Source: Echinococcus granulosus
Lineage: Eukaryota; Platyhelminthes; Cestoda; Cyclophyllidea; Taeniidae
Reading direction: 5' to 3'
NCBI RefSeq assembly: GCF_000524195.1
Contig: NW_020170584.1
Span: 17,119-81,118 of the forward strand
Length of the DNA stretch: 64,000 nt
Part shown: positions 53,426 to 64,000 of the stretch, piece by piece
Layout: each line of letters opens with the position of its first letter
Numbering within the stretch: position 1 is the stretch's first letter
Program-made: the position numbers and the translations under genes
Notes under the pieces: model-generated
The model's input: the letters and a program-made list of their open reading frames with translations, nothing else
What the model was told of the DNA's origin: nothing
The model's database searches: none

Positions 53426-56212
53426 TTGATTGGCGTGTGTTCCTCTCCTGTACAGCTCTCTCTCTCTCTCTCTCCATCCATCTCTCTCTTTTAATCTGAT
53501 CTAACTCTCAGTCTAGCTCCGCCTTTTTGTCTTGTACATAAAAGTTGTATTCCCATTCTGGCGCTGATGTCTGGTTGTCTCTTTATTGATTGCCTCGTCC
53601 TCCTCTCTTGTTGCTGCCACTGCCGCCACTGCTGCTGCTGCTTCTTTTACATCGTGTACACATTGAAAGCTAAATAGCCTCCGTCTCCGTTACCACCACC
53701 ACTATTATTATTATCATCTTCATTATCATTTTAAGACCACTATTATCATGGAGTTTGAAATACAACCTATTCGACTGCCGCGCGTGTCTTTCCCCTTCTG
53801 CTCTCTGATTGGTTGTCTCTAGTGTGACCTTGGGGCAGGCCAATGGCTGTGAAGGGTCTCAACGTTGGTGTATCAATGGCTTATCTGATTGGATTCGCGC
53901 CGTCTTCGCATAAATTAGGCATCAAATTCGCGACAGGGGTGTCATTATTGTTGTCTCCCGAGTCAATGGACTTCTTATCGGCAGTTGCTCTCCCTTGTTG
54001 GCGGTTTTTTTTACGATTGTGATTGAGGTGTTCCGGTTTTTTTTCTTCGGGATAGACATTGCTTCTAATTTCGCCTGTGATGAGTGTAGTTCCCTTTTGC
54101 TCCAATAAATCTCTGGTAAAGAAAGAGGTACGTGCCACCTTTGGTCTGTAAATTACCCATAACAATTGACGCTCGTTTTCTCACCTGGTTCGGATGCCTC
54201 TTCCTCCTCCTAAGGCCTTTTTCTCCTTCTTTTTCTTTTTGTTACTGTTGCCTCCACTGCTGTTACTACTAAGCGGCCTTTATGTCCATTTTTTCCTCCT
54301 ACCATCAATGCCCCGTAAAGTCAGCTCTCTCTCCTGGCTGAAGGATTTTTGACTGCCTCGTATTTTTTGCATTGCTAGAACTACATGAGTTTGAAAAAAG
54401 GCGCAATTCCCCTTCCTGTTTCGTGTTCCGAGGTTCTCCTGTATCTAGTCACATGCGACAGCACAGGCTGTCCACCTCGCAATTAGGTCCTCATTGGAGT
54501 GGTCTTGAATTTGTTCCTTGCCTCGAGTTAGTCACCTCGAAGGTGGTGCAGCCATGACTTGTAGCTCCTTCGTTTGCGGTTAAAGCAACTTCTAGTGGTA
54601 CTGCTTCTTGGCATTATATTTGAGGTATGGAGGCGGGCATCACTCGTGCGGTTGTTCCAAGTCTAGCCACACCGACAACAATTGTGACCTTCTTCTCCTT
54701 CTGAATCGGTTAATCAGATCTTGTTTTTTATTGGTGCTGTGCTTTCATTGGCTAGCCGGGTGACATCTGATGATTGGACGCTGTTGGTTGGTGTTTGAAA
54801 GTGATTTGTTTGATTTTTTATGGTTCAGTGTATCATTAAATAGCAGCTTCCATGGATCATTCCTCGAAGGTGTGGCAAGGCATGCCATTATGGCGGACCA
54901 GTTCATAAGTAGTGGATGTCCATGTCCTGCATATTTTCACCTCTACTGGAAGTTCCTCGCACACACACATGCACAGTCTTTGTTTCTCTCCACTGCTAGT
55001 GACACGTTGGCCCTCAAGACCAGACGGGAGGAGTGGCTCTCCTTCCCACTGCAAATGTGGATAAACGCATCTCTCAGTGCTTCCTCACCATTTCTGGACA
55101 GTGTGCTTTGGCGCACACTCGCTGCACTCCTCCTCCCCCAAGCGCTATGCTGACGAAGAGATCTAAGGGAAGCTGACTTCCTCATCTTTGGCGTCGAGAT
55201 AACGCGCGGTATCGTAGGGCACACTAGTCGGAATCACATGCATCGGGTTCTTTGACCGATGGCCGAGTGGTTGTGCATGAGGATTCCACACCTAAGAACT
55301 GATTTGCAAGGACTGACGCGCGGATGCGAACATCGGATTGCTCTCTCCCTGTTCTACGTTGCTATTGTTATCACTCTAGCACTGCCTTAGGGAGAGAAAA
55401 TCGCAGGCACAATTAAATGACGATTGGAGGGGGTCTAGACCCTCTTCCTTCCTCCCCTCCCCCGAAGGAAGTAAATCCTAAGCTGCGTCCCTCCGAACAT
55501 TAAGGTGGAGGCCATCGCACCAGAACCGACGTCGAAGTGGGAACAAGGAGGCGATTTCGACTTAGAAGGGAGGAGAGCAGCGAAACTGCTGCCTAGTGTA
55601 GATCGAGGAGACATCACGTGATCAGGTGACTGAAACGCACACCTCAGTTGGCATTGCCTAGGCTTGGTGCAGTTTTTGTCGGCCTGCAAAGTGGACACCA
55701 CTGTTTATGGGCCACCAGTGCTGTGTTACCTCCTTCCCCCCCACACCCATCCTCTCTTCTGAACGCTCTCAGCCCCCATACGGGGCCTGTCGTCCGTCCA
55801 CTGAAGAATTTGGCGCGTGTTATTTGGCCTTGTCAGCTCTACGACACCGCGTGTTAACTTCCCCCTCCGAAGGCACGGTAAGTGGAGAACCCACTGTCCA
55901 GAAAGTGTGAGGAAGACCTGAGAGATAGGCGCATTTACATTTGCGTTGGGAGGGTAGCCACCACTCCCGTCTGGTCGTGAGGGCTGACGTGTTTCCAGTT
56001 TGTCGAGGTCTAGCCCACAACAAAAGAGCGGAGATGGAAGGAGAGTAGCAGCGGCTAATTCGCACGCCCAAGCCGCGCATAAAGAGGTGGCAGCAATTGT
56101 CTTAAAGACCTCTTAAATTTTCCTCCAGTTCTTGGCCTGCTGGCGTCCTGACTTGCAAAGCTGTGGAATCGCTCCGAGATTCGTCAAGCTTGCCGATTTG
56201 ACCGAGTCAACG
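53426..56212. other. 3' flank of the ASH1-like gene and intergenic sequence
   Basis: A CT dinucleotide run (53457-53474), CTG-type trinucleotide words near 53620 and ATT/ATC words near 53702-53730 lie in the probable 3' UTR. The remainder is pyrimidine-rich without a supported gene. Frames such as 54770-55153 have no splice partners or domain signs. Confidence 0.5.
53457..53474 (+). repeat. (CT)9 microsatellite in the probable 3' UTR
   Basis: A simple CT repeat about 30 bp past the ASH1-like stop codon, followed by CCATCCATC and another CTCTCTCT. Confidence 0.85.
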
Positions 56213-56617
56213 ATGCGCTTGTCCTTCGGCCCTCTTTTGGTATTGCTTCTCAGCATTGATCTCATTAGTCAAAATGAGGCGGTGAACAACACTTCTCTCA
56301 TCTCATTCGTGGATTTCACCTCTGATACTGGTGGAAAATGTGGAAAAGAAGGCGGAACTCCTCCCTTCCGCACAACTGACTGTACACTGTGACAATGCTG
56401 CTTTTTAATTTAAGTAGTAATTGCTTTTTTACTTAATGAACTTGTTTGTAACGCTTCCGCTGGCCTAGGCTAACAAACACGAGGGGCTTCCATTCGATTT
56501 CGGAGGTAATCGCCATCCCTCCTCCACCCACTAAATGCTAGACCTTTTAAATAAGTCGCCGCTCTTTCCACAGAATTAAACTCTTTGACATTGAGGGTGG
56601 CAAAGGCGCTGTTTTAG
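56213..56617 (+). CDS. Tentative small secreted peptide (49 aa, three exons)
   Basis: Not a recognised family. Exon 56213-56281 encodes a typical signal peptide (MRLSFGPLLVLLLSIDLI, then SQNEA). Exon 56469-56505 and exon 56574-56617 (TAG) join in phase, for 150 nt in total. The mature part would be about 26 residues, ending in LTLRVAKALF. There are competing readings. The first exon stays open to 56391 without splicing. The third exon has a second open frame (starting IKLFDIEGGKGAVLAG, running past 56740 and containing three cysteines) that does not fit the upstream phases I see. The CTCCAG upstream of 56130 could make the signal-peptide exon internal. Evidence is the hydrophobic leader plus phase-compatible splice sites only. 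Confidence 0.25.
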
Positions 56618-58196
56618 CGGGGTCAGTGACACCTTTGATTACTGGCAAAGAAGCCAAATCCATTTCTCAAATCAAGTTTGGCAGTCGAGACTTCCGTCTG
56701 TGCCGTACTTTTGATTGTACAATTGACAAATCCTCATGCAAATAATCCCCCTCTCCATCTTGCACTTCCTCACCTCATCAACTCCGTCCGCGTGTGCACG
56801 ACTATGCTGACCTCCAATCTGTTTTGCTCATCAGGTTTTGAATGCGGTCAACTCCGAGCTAGCTAAGCAATAGCCTCACCACTGATGACCTCATCGGCCG
56901 ACGTGTGCGGGTAAGGTCATGAGCGAGACTGGGCGGCGACCCCGTCTGTATGTCTCAGATGCTTCAGTCACGTGCGCTTATAGTAATTAGTTGACCTTGA
57001 CCTTAAAGAACGTGCTGACGCGGCAAGAGGGGTGCCCGGATGTGGTCTCGTTCAATCAAGCCGGATGGGGCGATAGGGTGATTTCTAGGGCGACCGTATA
57101 AGCAACCACGAAATTGGAGACCGTTTCCTGGAGTTGTAGACGCCCCCTATAGAAAGTGATCATTAACACCCACATTTTGGCTTGTGGACGGAACTTAGAG
57201 GCAAATACGACGGTTTTTGCAACAAGTTATGTGACGTTACATGCGGATAGGCTGATACAAATAATGAGGTGGTGAAATAACAACGGCTCTCCGACCGAAA
57301 GTATGCCGCAAAGTTTAAGTCGGGGAGCGGTTGACTCCTATCAAGCAAGACACAAAGCTACCAACGGCGACCATTCAACATCCACCCCAGTTTCTGTGCC
57401 ATTAGATCGATAAAAGGATAATTTTATGCAAAACCTATCAGATGGGAGGACATCTGGATGCATATTCACCCTATTTTAAAGCCTCCCTCTCCCCTGACCC
57501 CGAGATTTCCTCCTCTGACGCCCTTAACAAATCAAAATGTAGTCACCTGAGAACTTACCAATCACAGCAGAGCTGTAAGGTGATTGGCCACGCTCCTGTC
57601 TTCCTATTCGTTCAAACTAATCAGGATCGACATGCCATTGGGCGCTCGTTTTAATGTACCCTCCTCCCATAAATTCCAATTTCTCAATTGAGGAGAAGAA
57701 AGTCAACAAACTGCTTGTGGCCGTTCAACTCTCTTGAGGTGTACTTTTGGAGTTTGTAAGTGGCGCAAATCCCTGAGTTACCCTTGAAGCTGTTTTTTAG
57801 CCTTAACAAAAGCGCTCTGCTGATTGAGAAAGCTTTGCATCCCACTAGCGTTTTGGCAAGCGACGCCGGCAATTGAGCCGACGACGTCGAGGTGGAGTCC
57901 TGTGAAGCAGAGTCTTCCCAAATGACACATCAGCAATCGCCCCTCGCACCCGATCTAGAATTTGAGAGCAGTCTTCAATGCTGAAAGCTCGCCCCGGATT
58001 TATCTGTCCTTCCCAATCCTATCCATGTGCTCATCCCTACTGGATTAATCCATTCATTCCAAATCCATCCATCTCCTCTGGACCCAGTTACCCATCCCAG
58101 CTCCATTCATAGGCTTTAAATTCACTTTAAAAAACCCAAAAAGCACTAAAAAGTATGTCTCGCATTTAAGTTATCAGTTTTACAGTCTGTACATGC
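56618..58196. other. Intergenic region
   Basis: The second open frame of the candidate third exon runs to about 56744. Beyond it I see no gene. A short ATCC-rich run lies near 58034-58075. The last part should contain the 3' UTR of the minus-strand gene ending at 58197. Confidence 0.45.
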
Positions 58197-60218
58197 CTAC
58201 TCCTCACCTCCTTCTTCACTCTCCATATCCTTCCAAAAGGCCGCAAACTTCCGCTCGGTCTGATCAGAGATTCGCAACAACTCCCCGGGTCGTCTATTCA
58301 TCTGCCGCAGCATCGCCTCCCGCCTCCGCGCCTTCTGCTTCGCAGCAGCCTCGTGGAACTTCCGGAGATCTTCATCTACATTATCCTCTGAATAACAAGC
58401 ACTCTCATCCCAGTCACCGAATGATAGTCGTCGTGGAAGCGCTCTTTTAGACCAGAAGGCATCCTGACTTCGATCTTCTGTTGGTTCATTCCTATTTGAC
58501 TCCTCATGAAGGGGTCGCTTGCGGGTAGCCATTGTTCTTGGTGTGGGAGGAGCCAAGAATCGTCGCTGACGACAACGACATTGACGGGGAGATAGACGAG
58601 CCTCGGAGATGGTTTCCAGACCGCGGATTGGCGGTGGGGTGAATTTTTCAAACAGCCAAGCATATTTTTTCTGCCCAAAAAGAAGAAGGAACAAAAGGTC
58701 CGTAATGAAAAAATGGATGCTGGCTGATAGCTTAGCAACTCGGCTTCTAGCCTAGAAGTGGTCCCATCTACATCCGGCGATAACCAGTGATGTGATCACT
58801 TCTGACAGCTTTAAAGCATACGCAGACTTGAGGTAAAAGAACTTTAATCCCATATTGGATAAACGCACCCCTTCAGGAGGACGTAAAGAACAGAAAGGGT
58901 ACCATCAAATCTAGGCAAAATAACACATCGACACACAGCTCACCCCAGGAAGAGTTTGCGCGCCTCCAGGTGATTCGTGTTGGCGAGAGACAAATATTTC
59001 AATAATTGCCTCCCTCAACTCTTTCATTGTGGGGAACTCATTCCCACCATCCACCTCCATGGACTCTAGACGAGAATCTAAGAAACAATTCCACGAACTG
59101 AAATGAAATTCAACAGGATGGAACGACATAAGTCATACTAGCAGCTCTGAAGTCCAACAGCAACAAGTACATTCGCTACCACTCCGATATTTTAATCTTT
59201 CCAATGCAACACCCACTTCCATCGACTTCGGCCAGGCCGAGGACGTCCCGCATCCGTTTTATTAGTTTAGGATCACCTTAGCTCACAAGAAATAATTACG
59301 GACAATCACAGCTTTATGAGAAGGTAAATGAAATAGGTCGCGCATTGGTGACGTATCGACCTGGGCAAGAGAATCCAGGCGTCACATGTGTGCATGATGG
59401 ACGGAAAAGAACTAACCTTCAGTGGAAGGTTTCATGACAGAGGACTTCCGACACAGCTTCCTGGAGCGACGAATATCTCCTTTGTCATCCAAATTCTGAA
59501 GTGGAAAAAGCAAAATAAGTCTTAATACTTCGAATTGAAAAAATGCTGCAGCTTTCACAAAAAGATTATCTGAGGTGGGGAAATTGAGTTGACCTCAGTT
59601 CTGATAGTGTGAGTGGTGAACGAGCAGAAGCAGAAATCGTTCACTCAATTAGACAAGTATCACTCAAACAAATAGACACTTATTTACTAAAATAAACAAA
59701 CAAAGCAGTAATCAATAAGGCTGTTTAGTAACTTAGGAAAAGGCAATTGATGGTAAAGAAAGGACGAACTTGAGATTTTCTGCGAATCCTTGTCTTTTTC
59801 CTCTTCTGAATAGGATCTTCTGGCGCTGTAACGACAGCATCTGAATTGGAATTAGAACAGAGTCGATTTGGGCTACAAAAATCCGTGTCAGACTCCAATT
59901 CGCTCGAAACGACTTCCGTTGATGAAGCCTTCATCGAGTCTAACTTAAAATAAGGCATTTAATTAGAAGAGTCAGTAATAAAGTTTTCTCTTTTAAGCTG
60001 TCGCTTAAAACTAACCACCAGAGAAACCATTTTCACGTAAAAGGCGCACGCAAAGTCGCTTTGATCTCCGAAGAGGTTGTAAAGAAGTGGGCTCTGGAGG
60101 AAGGTTTTCATCCACAGTAGTACGACTAGCTTTTCGCCGAAACTTGCCTAAAAGACAAAACACGTAGTTTGATTTACAAAAGGGAAGTACTGTGCGCCGA
60201 TTTGACTGATCCGACCAT
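58197..60218 (-). CDS. Basic, probably nuclear protein of unknown family (338 aa, six exons)
   Basis: I do not recognise the family. Exons: 60218-60191, 60147-60016, 59939-59770, 59495-59417, 59077-58944, 58670-58197 (TAG); total 1017 nt, all phases agree. The N-terminal half is rich in Arg/Lys clusters (KFRRKASR, PLRRSKRLCVRLLREN, KRKKTRIRRKS, RRSRKLCRKS), typical of nuclear localisation or DNA contact, separated by Ser/Glu-rich acidic stretches. Exon 5 contains a predicted helix (FPTMKELREAIIEIFV). Exon 6 begins KKYAWLFEKFTPPPIRGLE and ends with a charged helix (LRKFHEAAAKQKARRREA) and an acidic tail. No signal peptide or membrane segment. Basic clusters plus one conserved-looking motif recall small mitotic or cohesion regulators, but that is only a guess. 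The first exon (28 bp, 43-bp intron) is the least certain part. Confidence 0.72.
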
Positions 60219-61916
60219 CGAAAAAAGGACCACTGCCTGCCCAAACACCCAGCTGATTATCCCACTAAAACTGCAACTGCCGCCAGTAAGGAGTATTGAA
60301 GTAAATGACCCACTTAAATATAACTAGATGTTTTAAAAATGACCCAAATAATTTTTGGTAAACTAATAAAAACAAAGGTTAAATGTAAGCTTTTGCCAAT
60401 TAACAATGTGCAAAATCAGAGAATACTGTGTGAAGGCAAGAAAGTAATGAAAATTCCTCATTAGCTACCAATCCAGGGGTTTTATTTCCATTAAAAGAGC
60501 ACTAGTGATCAATAACATTATGCAGCTTTTCTTATACCATAATGTTTTAAAATATCAGCCCTCAAAGAAACTTACAAAGCAAAAGTTATTCGTGTTCGAG
60601 CAGGCAGATTACTGATGTGTATCGGGCTGAGGCTTTCGTGAAGACGAAAGAAGACATAATACTCGTGCGGACTAGTAATGTTTAACATACGGAAGAGACT
60701 GAGGAAACTGGCATGGCGTAGAAACCACCCATTTGGCAAAGGTACAATAACCAAAATGCAAGGCGGCCCTTTATTAAAACCAAAAAGTTAAACAATCACT
60801 CAAAGTGCCGCATAGCCAGTCTCCCCTTTTAAACGTCGCCAGCAGTGTTAGGCATCAAAATATAATCAGTTCTGCAGGAAAACATCGACAAGTTAACTGC
60901 GATGGGCATCACGAGTATTAATGGCTAGACGAAGAAAGATTGATCCAATTTCATATTTGCTCAAGGGAGGTCGGGATTCAACACAGTTTTGTGGGGGCAG
61001 GCTTTCACTTCAGTTTTGGCTTGTCACCTGTTATCACTTCAGAGCTGCCCAAATTATATCCATCTAGCTAGTAGAGAAGTGATAGAGGTATTTCGGGCTC
61101 ATTTTATCGATATCTTAATGCGGACAGGGCAAACAACTCGGTGGCGTAGCTTTTCTAGAAGCTCTACGTCTGGTTACGTTCCCTTTGTTAGTAGCTGGGG
61201 TGATTGCCGACCCCTACATTTCCAGTCGTCACCAATTCTTTCACTCACACAACATGCACTTCTGCCGTCCCGCTAAGGCGATAGAAATGAGGAGAGGTGT
61301 TCCTTAAAATTGAGTTTGCTTACTCCTGCCAAAAGTTACCTCCATAACGACCCCCTCTGGACTAACCCATGGAATTGTTACGAACTTCTACATCTAGAGC
61401 CACCTCGGAACAATTCGCAGGCCCCCTTGACAGGTGTATGAAGCTGTCTCAACTAGGTGGGAGTGCTTACACAATCCACCCACCAAATTGGCATCAGTCA
61501 TAGTGGCAATGAAAAAGCGGTCTATTTTTAGAGGCAGTGCCTCCAACTAAGGTGACGCACTCACAGGGCTCTCCTCCAGAAGCTGTGTTTGTGTGCCTAG
61601 TAACACCGCTGCGCCTCTCCCGTCTTGTTAACAAAGCCGTCACATGGCATGTAACTGCCTCCAAAAGTGTGGGTTCATGTGAGCGTCGCCTTTCAACTGA
61701 CGCGGATCCACTCACGCAAAGTCGAAACTGGCGAATTCGACTTGGCTGGAGGTTGGAAGCCTTCTTGAATGTGTTGCACCGCACCAATTCACGTCCCAGT
61801 CTCCACGCAACTCCTGTACTTTCAAATTATCAACAACGAAAGCGATGACAGTCTATGCGGAACAAGTGGACGATCGTTAGTGTGAATGAGAGAGAGGAGG
61901 GGAGGGGGTGGGGGGT
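60219..61916. other. Intergenic region
   Basis: Upstream flank of the unknown basic gene and downstream flank of the tetraspanin (both minus). The 60.3-60.6 kb part is AT-rich and the rest is unremarkable. Frames at 60572-60754 and 61494-61848 show no family features. A G-rich run (GGGAGGGGGTGGGGGG) lies at about 61899-61916, just past the tetraspanin stop. Confidence 0.5.
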
Positions 61917-63668
61917 TCAGGCGTAACCGCTGTCCTCCTCGTCCTCTTGGTGCGGTCTCACGAGGAAGACGTAGGTGATCGGCAACAGGGCGACAGCGCA
62001 CTGAAAGGCGGACAAAAGCTTCGCCATCATTTCCGCCCCAACTCTTCCCCGGCGCAAAGGCGAGTAGAGAGGACGGGTTCGTAACTCACCTGGAGAAGAA
62101 GTGTAGCAAATGCGATGCTCAGTACGTACTTCAAATTGCTTGTGGTACATACAGTAATTTTGTCCCTGCATCCTGGCACCCCACTTCTGTGCGCTTTTGA
62201 TGTAGTACAGAGATACGTGTCTTTACAACATTCGTCGGGCAGCAGCGTCCACGGCCAGTCTGAAACTGAAATAACGATGTAAATTCCTGCCCAATTCCAA
62301 GCAGGAGTGGTCGGTCGAAAGGTGCAAACTAACTCACCGAAATCGGTGTAATTGTTCATGCCACAGCATGGACCGTAAAAGTGACCGTTGCATTTCACAT
62401 CTGCCTGTCATGCAAAATAAGAAGAAGGTCGGCAGACCCCACCTGTCATACCAACTTGAGGGATGAAGAAAGCGGCACAAATTAACGTGTTTGCGGGGTA
62501 CATACCTGCATGATTGTATCCCAGCAACTCTTTAAACTTGGGCCATCTTCACCCGGATGATTGTATTTCCTAAGAATTGCTTCCAAAGTACCCCAAAACG
62601 AAGTGACGAGCTTATCCGGATTGGCCATATATACTGCAATAACGACGGCTTCCGAGAAGAGTAGGACATTCAGAGCAGTGGTATACTGGCGAGAAAAGAG
62701 GAAAATAGGCATCGTTAGGTGACTGCAAGACTTCATCTGGAATTACCATGTCCACTCTTCCATTCCCAGCCTAAACTTTTGCTTAAAAAGCAGCAACTCG
62801 CTCTCGCCGTGACGGACAAATCAACCAGTTTACGTAGATCATTACAGATCGAGGTCAGGCAATGGGAGGAGAGCAGTGAAGTTGGCGAGTGTAGGGACGC
62901 CACGGTAGCTTCGACAGTACTCTCAGCAAAGCAAACATCGAGGCAGATATGCTTGGGCAGAAAACTATCCGCTCGGAGCGTCCGTGCACCACACGCCTTC
63001 TGCTCACCGTCTGGCCAGTCCTGGCTGTACTCTTTAAGCGCCTCCACAATGCTCATCAACAACATCATAGGAGGCAAGAGAGTATCAAATGAAAAAGGTG
63101 CAACAACGAGGGACAATAAAAAAGTCGAAATATTTACTGTAATTAATTTACACCTCCTTCCATCCTCCAAAGCAGTCTACTTACTATGTACAGTGGCACC
63201 TTCGCCTCAAAGTAGTAAGAATAGAATCCAATAAAGGAGACGAGTGTCATTAATAGGCCGACCACGATGAGAGCAGCACCGGTGTGATCTAAGGGAAGTG
63301 ACGAAGCATCACCTTCTTATCTTAAATCGAAAAGAGGCTCCGTTAGGGGCCAGGGTGCTGCTGCACCTCGCAGAGGTCATCACCTACCATTTGGGGAGGC
63401 CACGCGGGTAAGAAAGCCTAAATCATAGCTATTCATATTAAAGTCCGCCAGCATCTTCGCTATCACCGCTCCTTCCACTGAATTGAAGCCCTCCAGAGCA
63501 ATGCCAAGCAATGCTATGGCAAGGAAGGTCACCTTAGAGAGAGAGAGAGAGAGAAAAGATTCAGCATCCGTTATGGAGAAAAAAATGGGTAAAAACCACC
63601 GCAAATTTATTGCTTACAGAGAGGATGTAGCTGGGGATTTTGATTAGGAGGTGCAGGCTACACGACAT
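61917..63668 (-). CDS. Tetraspanin (268 aa, seven exons)
   Basis: Tetraspanins organise membrane microdomains; in parasitic flatworms they are abundant tegument proteins. Exons: 63668-63618, 63532-63388, 63288-63185, 62685-62506, 62404-62338, 62265-62090, 62000-61917 (TGA); total 807 nt, all phases agree. TM1 about 13-34 (YILSVTFLAIALLGIALEG) after a short cytoplasmic N-terminus. Small loop about 35-65. TM2 about 68-90 (AALIVVGLLMTLVSFIGFYS). TM3 about 97-121 (LNVLLFSEAVVIAVYM). The large extracellular loop, about 122-224, has C154, the tetraspanin CCG motif at 173-175 (PCCGMNNY), a second Cys pair at 195-196 (PDECCKD), C202 and C215 (VPGC). TM4 about 226-255 (LKYVLSIAFATLLLQ then CAVALLPITYVFLV). 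The C-terminal tail is acidic. The ATG is the first codon of the short N-terminus typical of the family. Subfamily is not assigned. Confidence 0.95.
63533..63556 (-). repeat. CT/GA dinucleotide run forming a splice acceptor tract
   Basis: On the plus strand GAGAGAGAGAGAGAGA. On the tetraspanin strand it reads as a TC repeat ending CTAAG immediately before exon 2, so the microsatellite serves as the polypyrimidine tract. Confidence 0.8.
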
Positions 63669-64000
63669 ACTCCCGCAGACACTGCTGAGGACAAAGAGGT
63701 AAAGAAGGCGTCGACGCGAGTTGGCCCTCACCACGACTGGGCACAGACACAAGGTAACGAACTCACCTGAGTTGAAGAGACCACGAAGTGTGTGGCAGTG
63801 AAGCAAGGCGAGGACTATAAATGCCACTCCGCCTCTCCTCAACTCACCGCCATTCAGGCTGGCACGCGGCAGGTGTGCACGTTGGAGTGGTGGTGTGGAG
63901 CAGGCGGCACCACGGAATGCGATTGGTTCCCACTTGCCAACTTGACGATCTCTCTTCGATGCGCCTCTCGAGGTTTTTTCCACATACGCCTATCTGATCC
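63669..64000 (-). other. Upstream flank of the tetraspanin gene
   Basis: Probable 5' UTR and promoter side. An open minus-strand frame covers 63983-63561, but it is out of frame with the tetraspanin ATG and has no family features. Nothing else is supported. Confidence 0.45.

Noticed and set aside
55255..55335. tRNA-like A box (GATGGCCGAGTGGTT)
   Set aside because: No B box (GGTTCGANTCC) or cloverleaf-compatible acceptor stem follows at the right distance.
62733..63170. Minus-strand 145-codon frame between tetraspanin exons 3 and 4
   Set aside because: The flanking exons join in phase to give a standard TM3; including this frame would disrupt it. It is best read as chance open sequence in an intron.

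Overview
This is eukaryotic nuclear DNA. Genes are split into many exons with GT-AG introns of about 43 bp to several kb, both strands are used, and microsatellites and two 100-N assembly gaps are present. The six recognisable proteins are animal families: DPP8/9, PRCC, CELF, NEDD4, ASH1L and tetraspanin. The mix of tiny and long introns, the moderate base composition and the dispersed GGAT/ATCC tetranucleotide tracts suggest an invertebrate, most likely a parasitic flatworm (cestode-like). That placement is inference; no rRNA or mitochondrial marker is present.

Layout. 0.5-2.0 kb (+): last five exons of a DPP8/9-type serine peptidase, with its catalytic triad. 2.7-5.25 kb (-): complete PRCC homologue, convergent with DPP8/9. 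5.3-11 kb: mostly non-coding, with a GGA tract broken by a gap, ATCC tracts, a small two-exon gene of unknown family (7.8-8.25 kb, -) and an ATCGAT-motif cluster behind it. 11.07-28.68 kb (+): complete CELF/Bruno-like RNA-binding protein with three RRMs, plus an apparent internal promoter and alternative first exon at about 22 kb. 31.2-39.0 kb (-): complete NEDD4-type HECT E3 ligase (C2, four WW, HECT) in 18 exons. 39-43.4 kb: divergent intergenic region with the second gap. 43.43-53.43 kb (+): 15-exon ASH1-like chromatin protein (AT-hooks, bromodomain-like region, PHD, BAH) with no SET domain visible in the window. 56.2-56.6 kb (+): tentative small secreted peptide. 58.2-60.2 kb (-): six-exon basic nuclear-type protein of unknown family. 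61.9-63.7 kb (-): complete seven-exon tetraspanin.

The genes do not form a pathway. They are a neighbourhood of housekeeping and regulatory genes: protein processing and ubiquitination (DPP8/9, NEDD4), RNA processing (PRCC, CELF), chromatin (ASH1-like) and membrane organisation (tetraspanin). Exon models were built by hand from splice sites, reading-frame phase and recalled family motifs. Every complete model closes in frame: PRCC 387 aa, CELF 590 aa, NEDD4 1037 aa, ASH1-like 2043 aa, unknown basic protein 338 aa, tetraspanin 268 aa, small gene 123 aa.

No clearly new multi-gene system was found. The most notable points are the apparent absence of SET from the ASH1-like gene, the CELF internal promoter that would give an RRM1-less isoform, a long TG repeat in CELF's own intron, and a gap that looks like an unmerged contig overlap.
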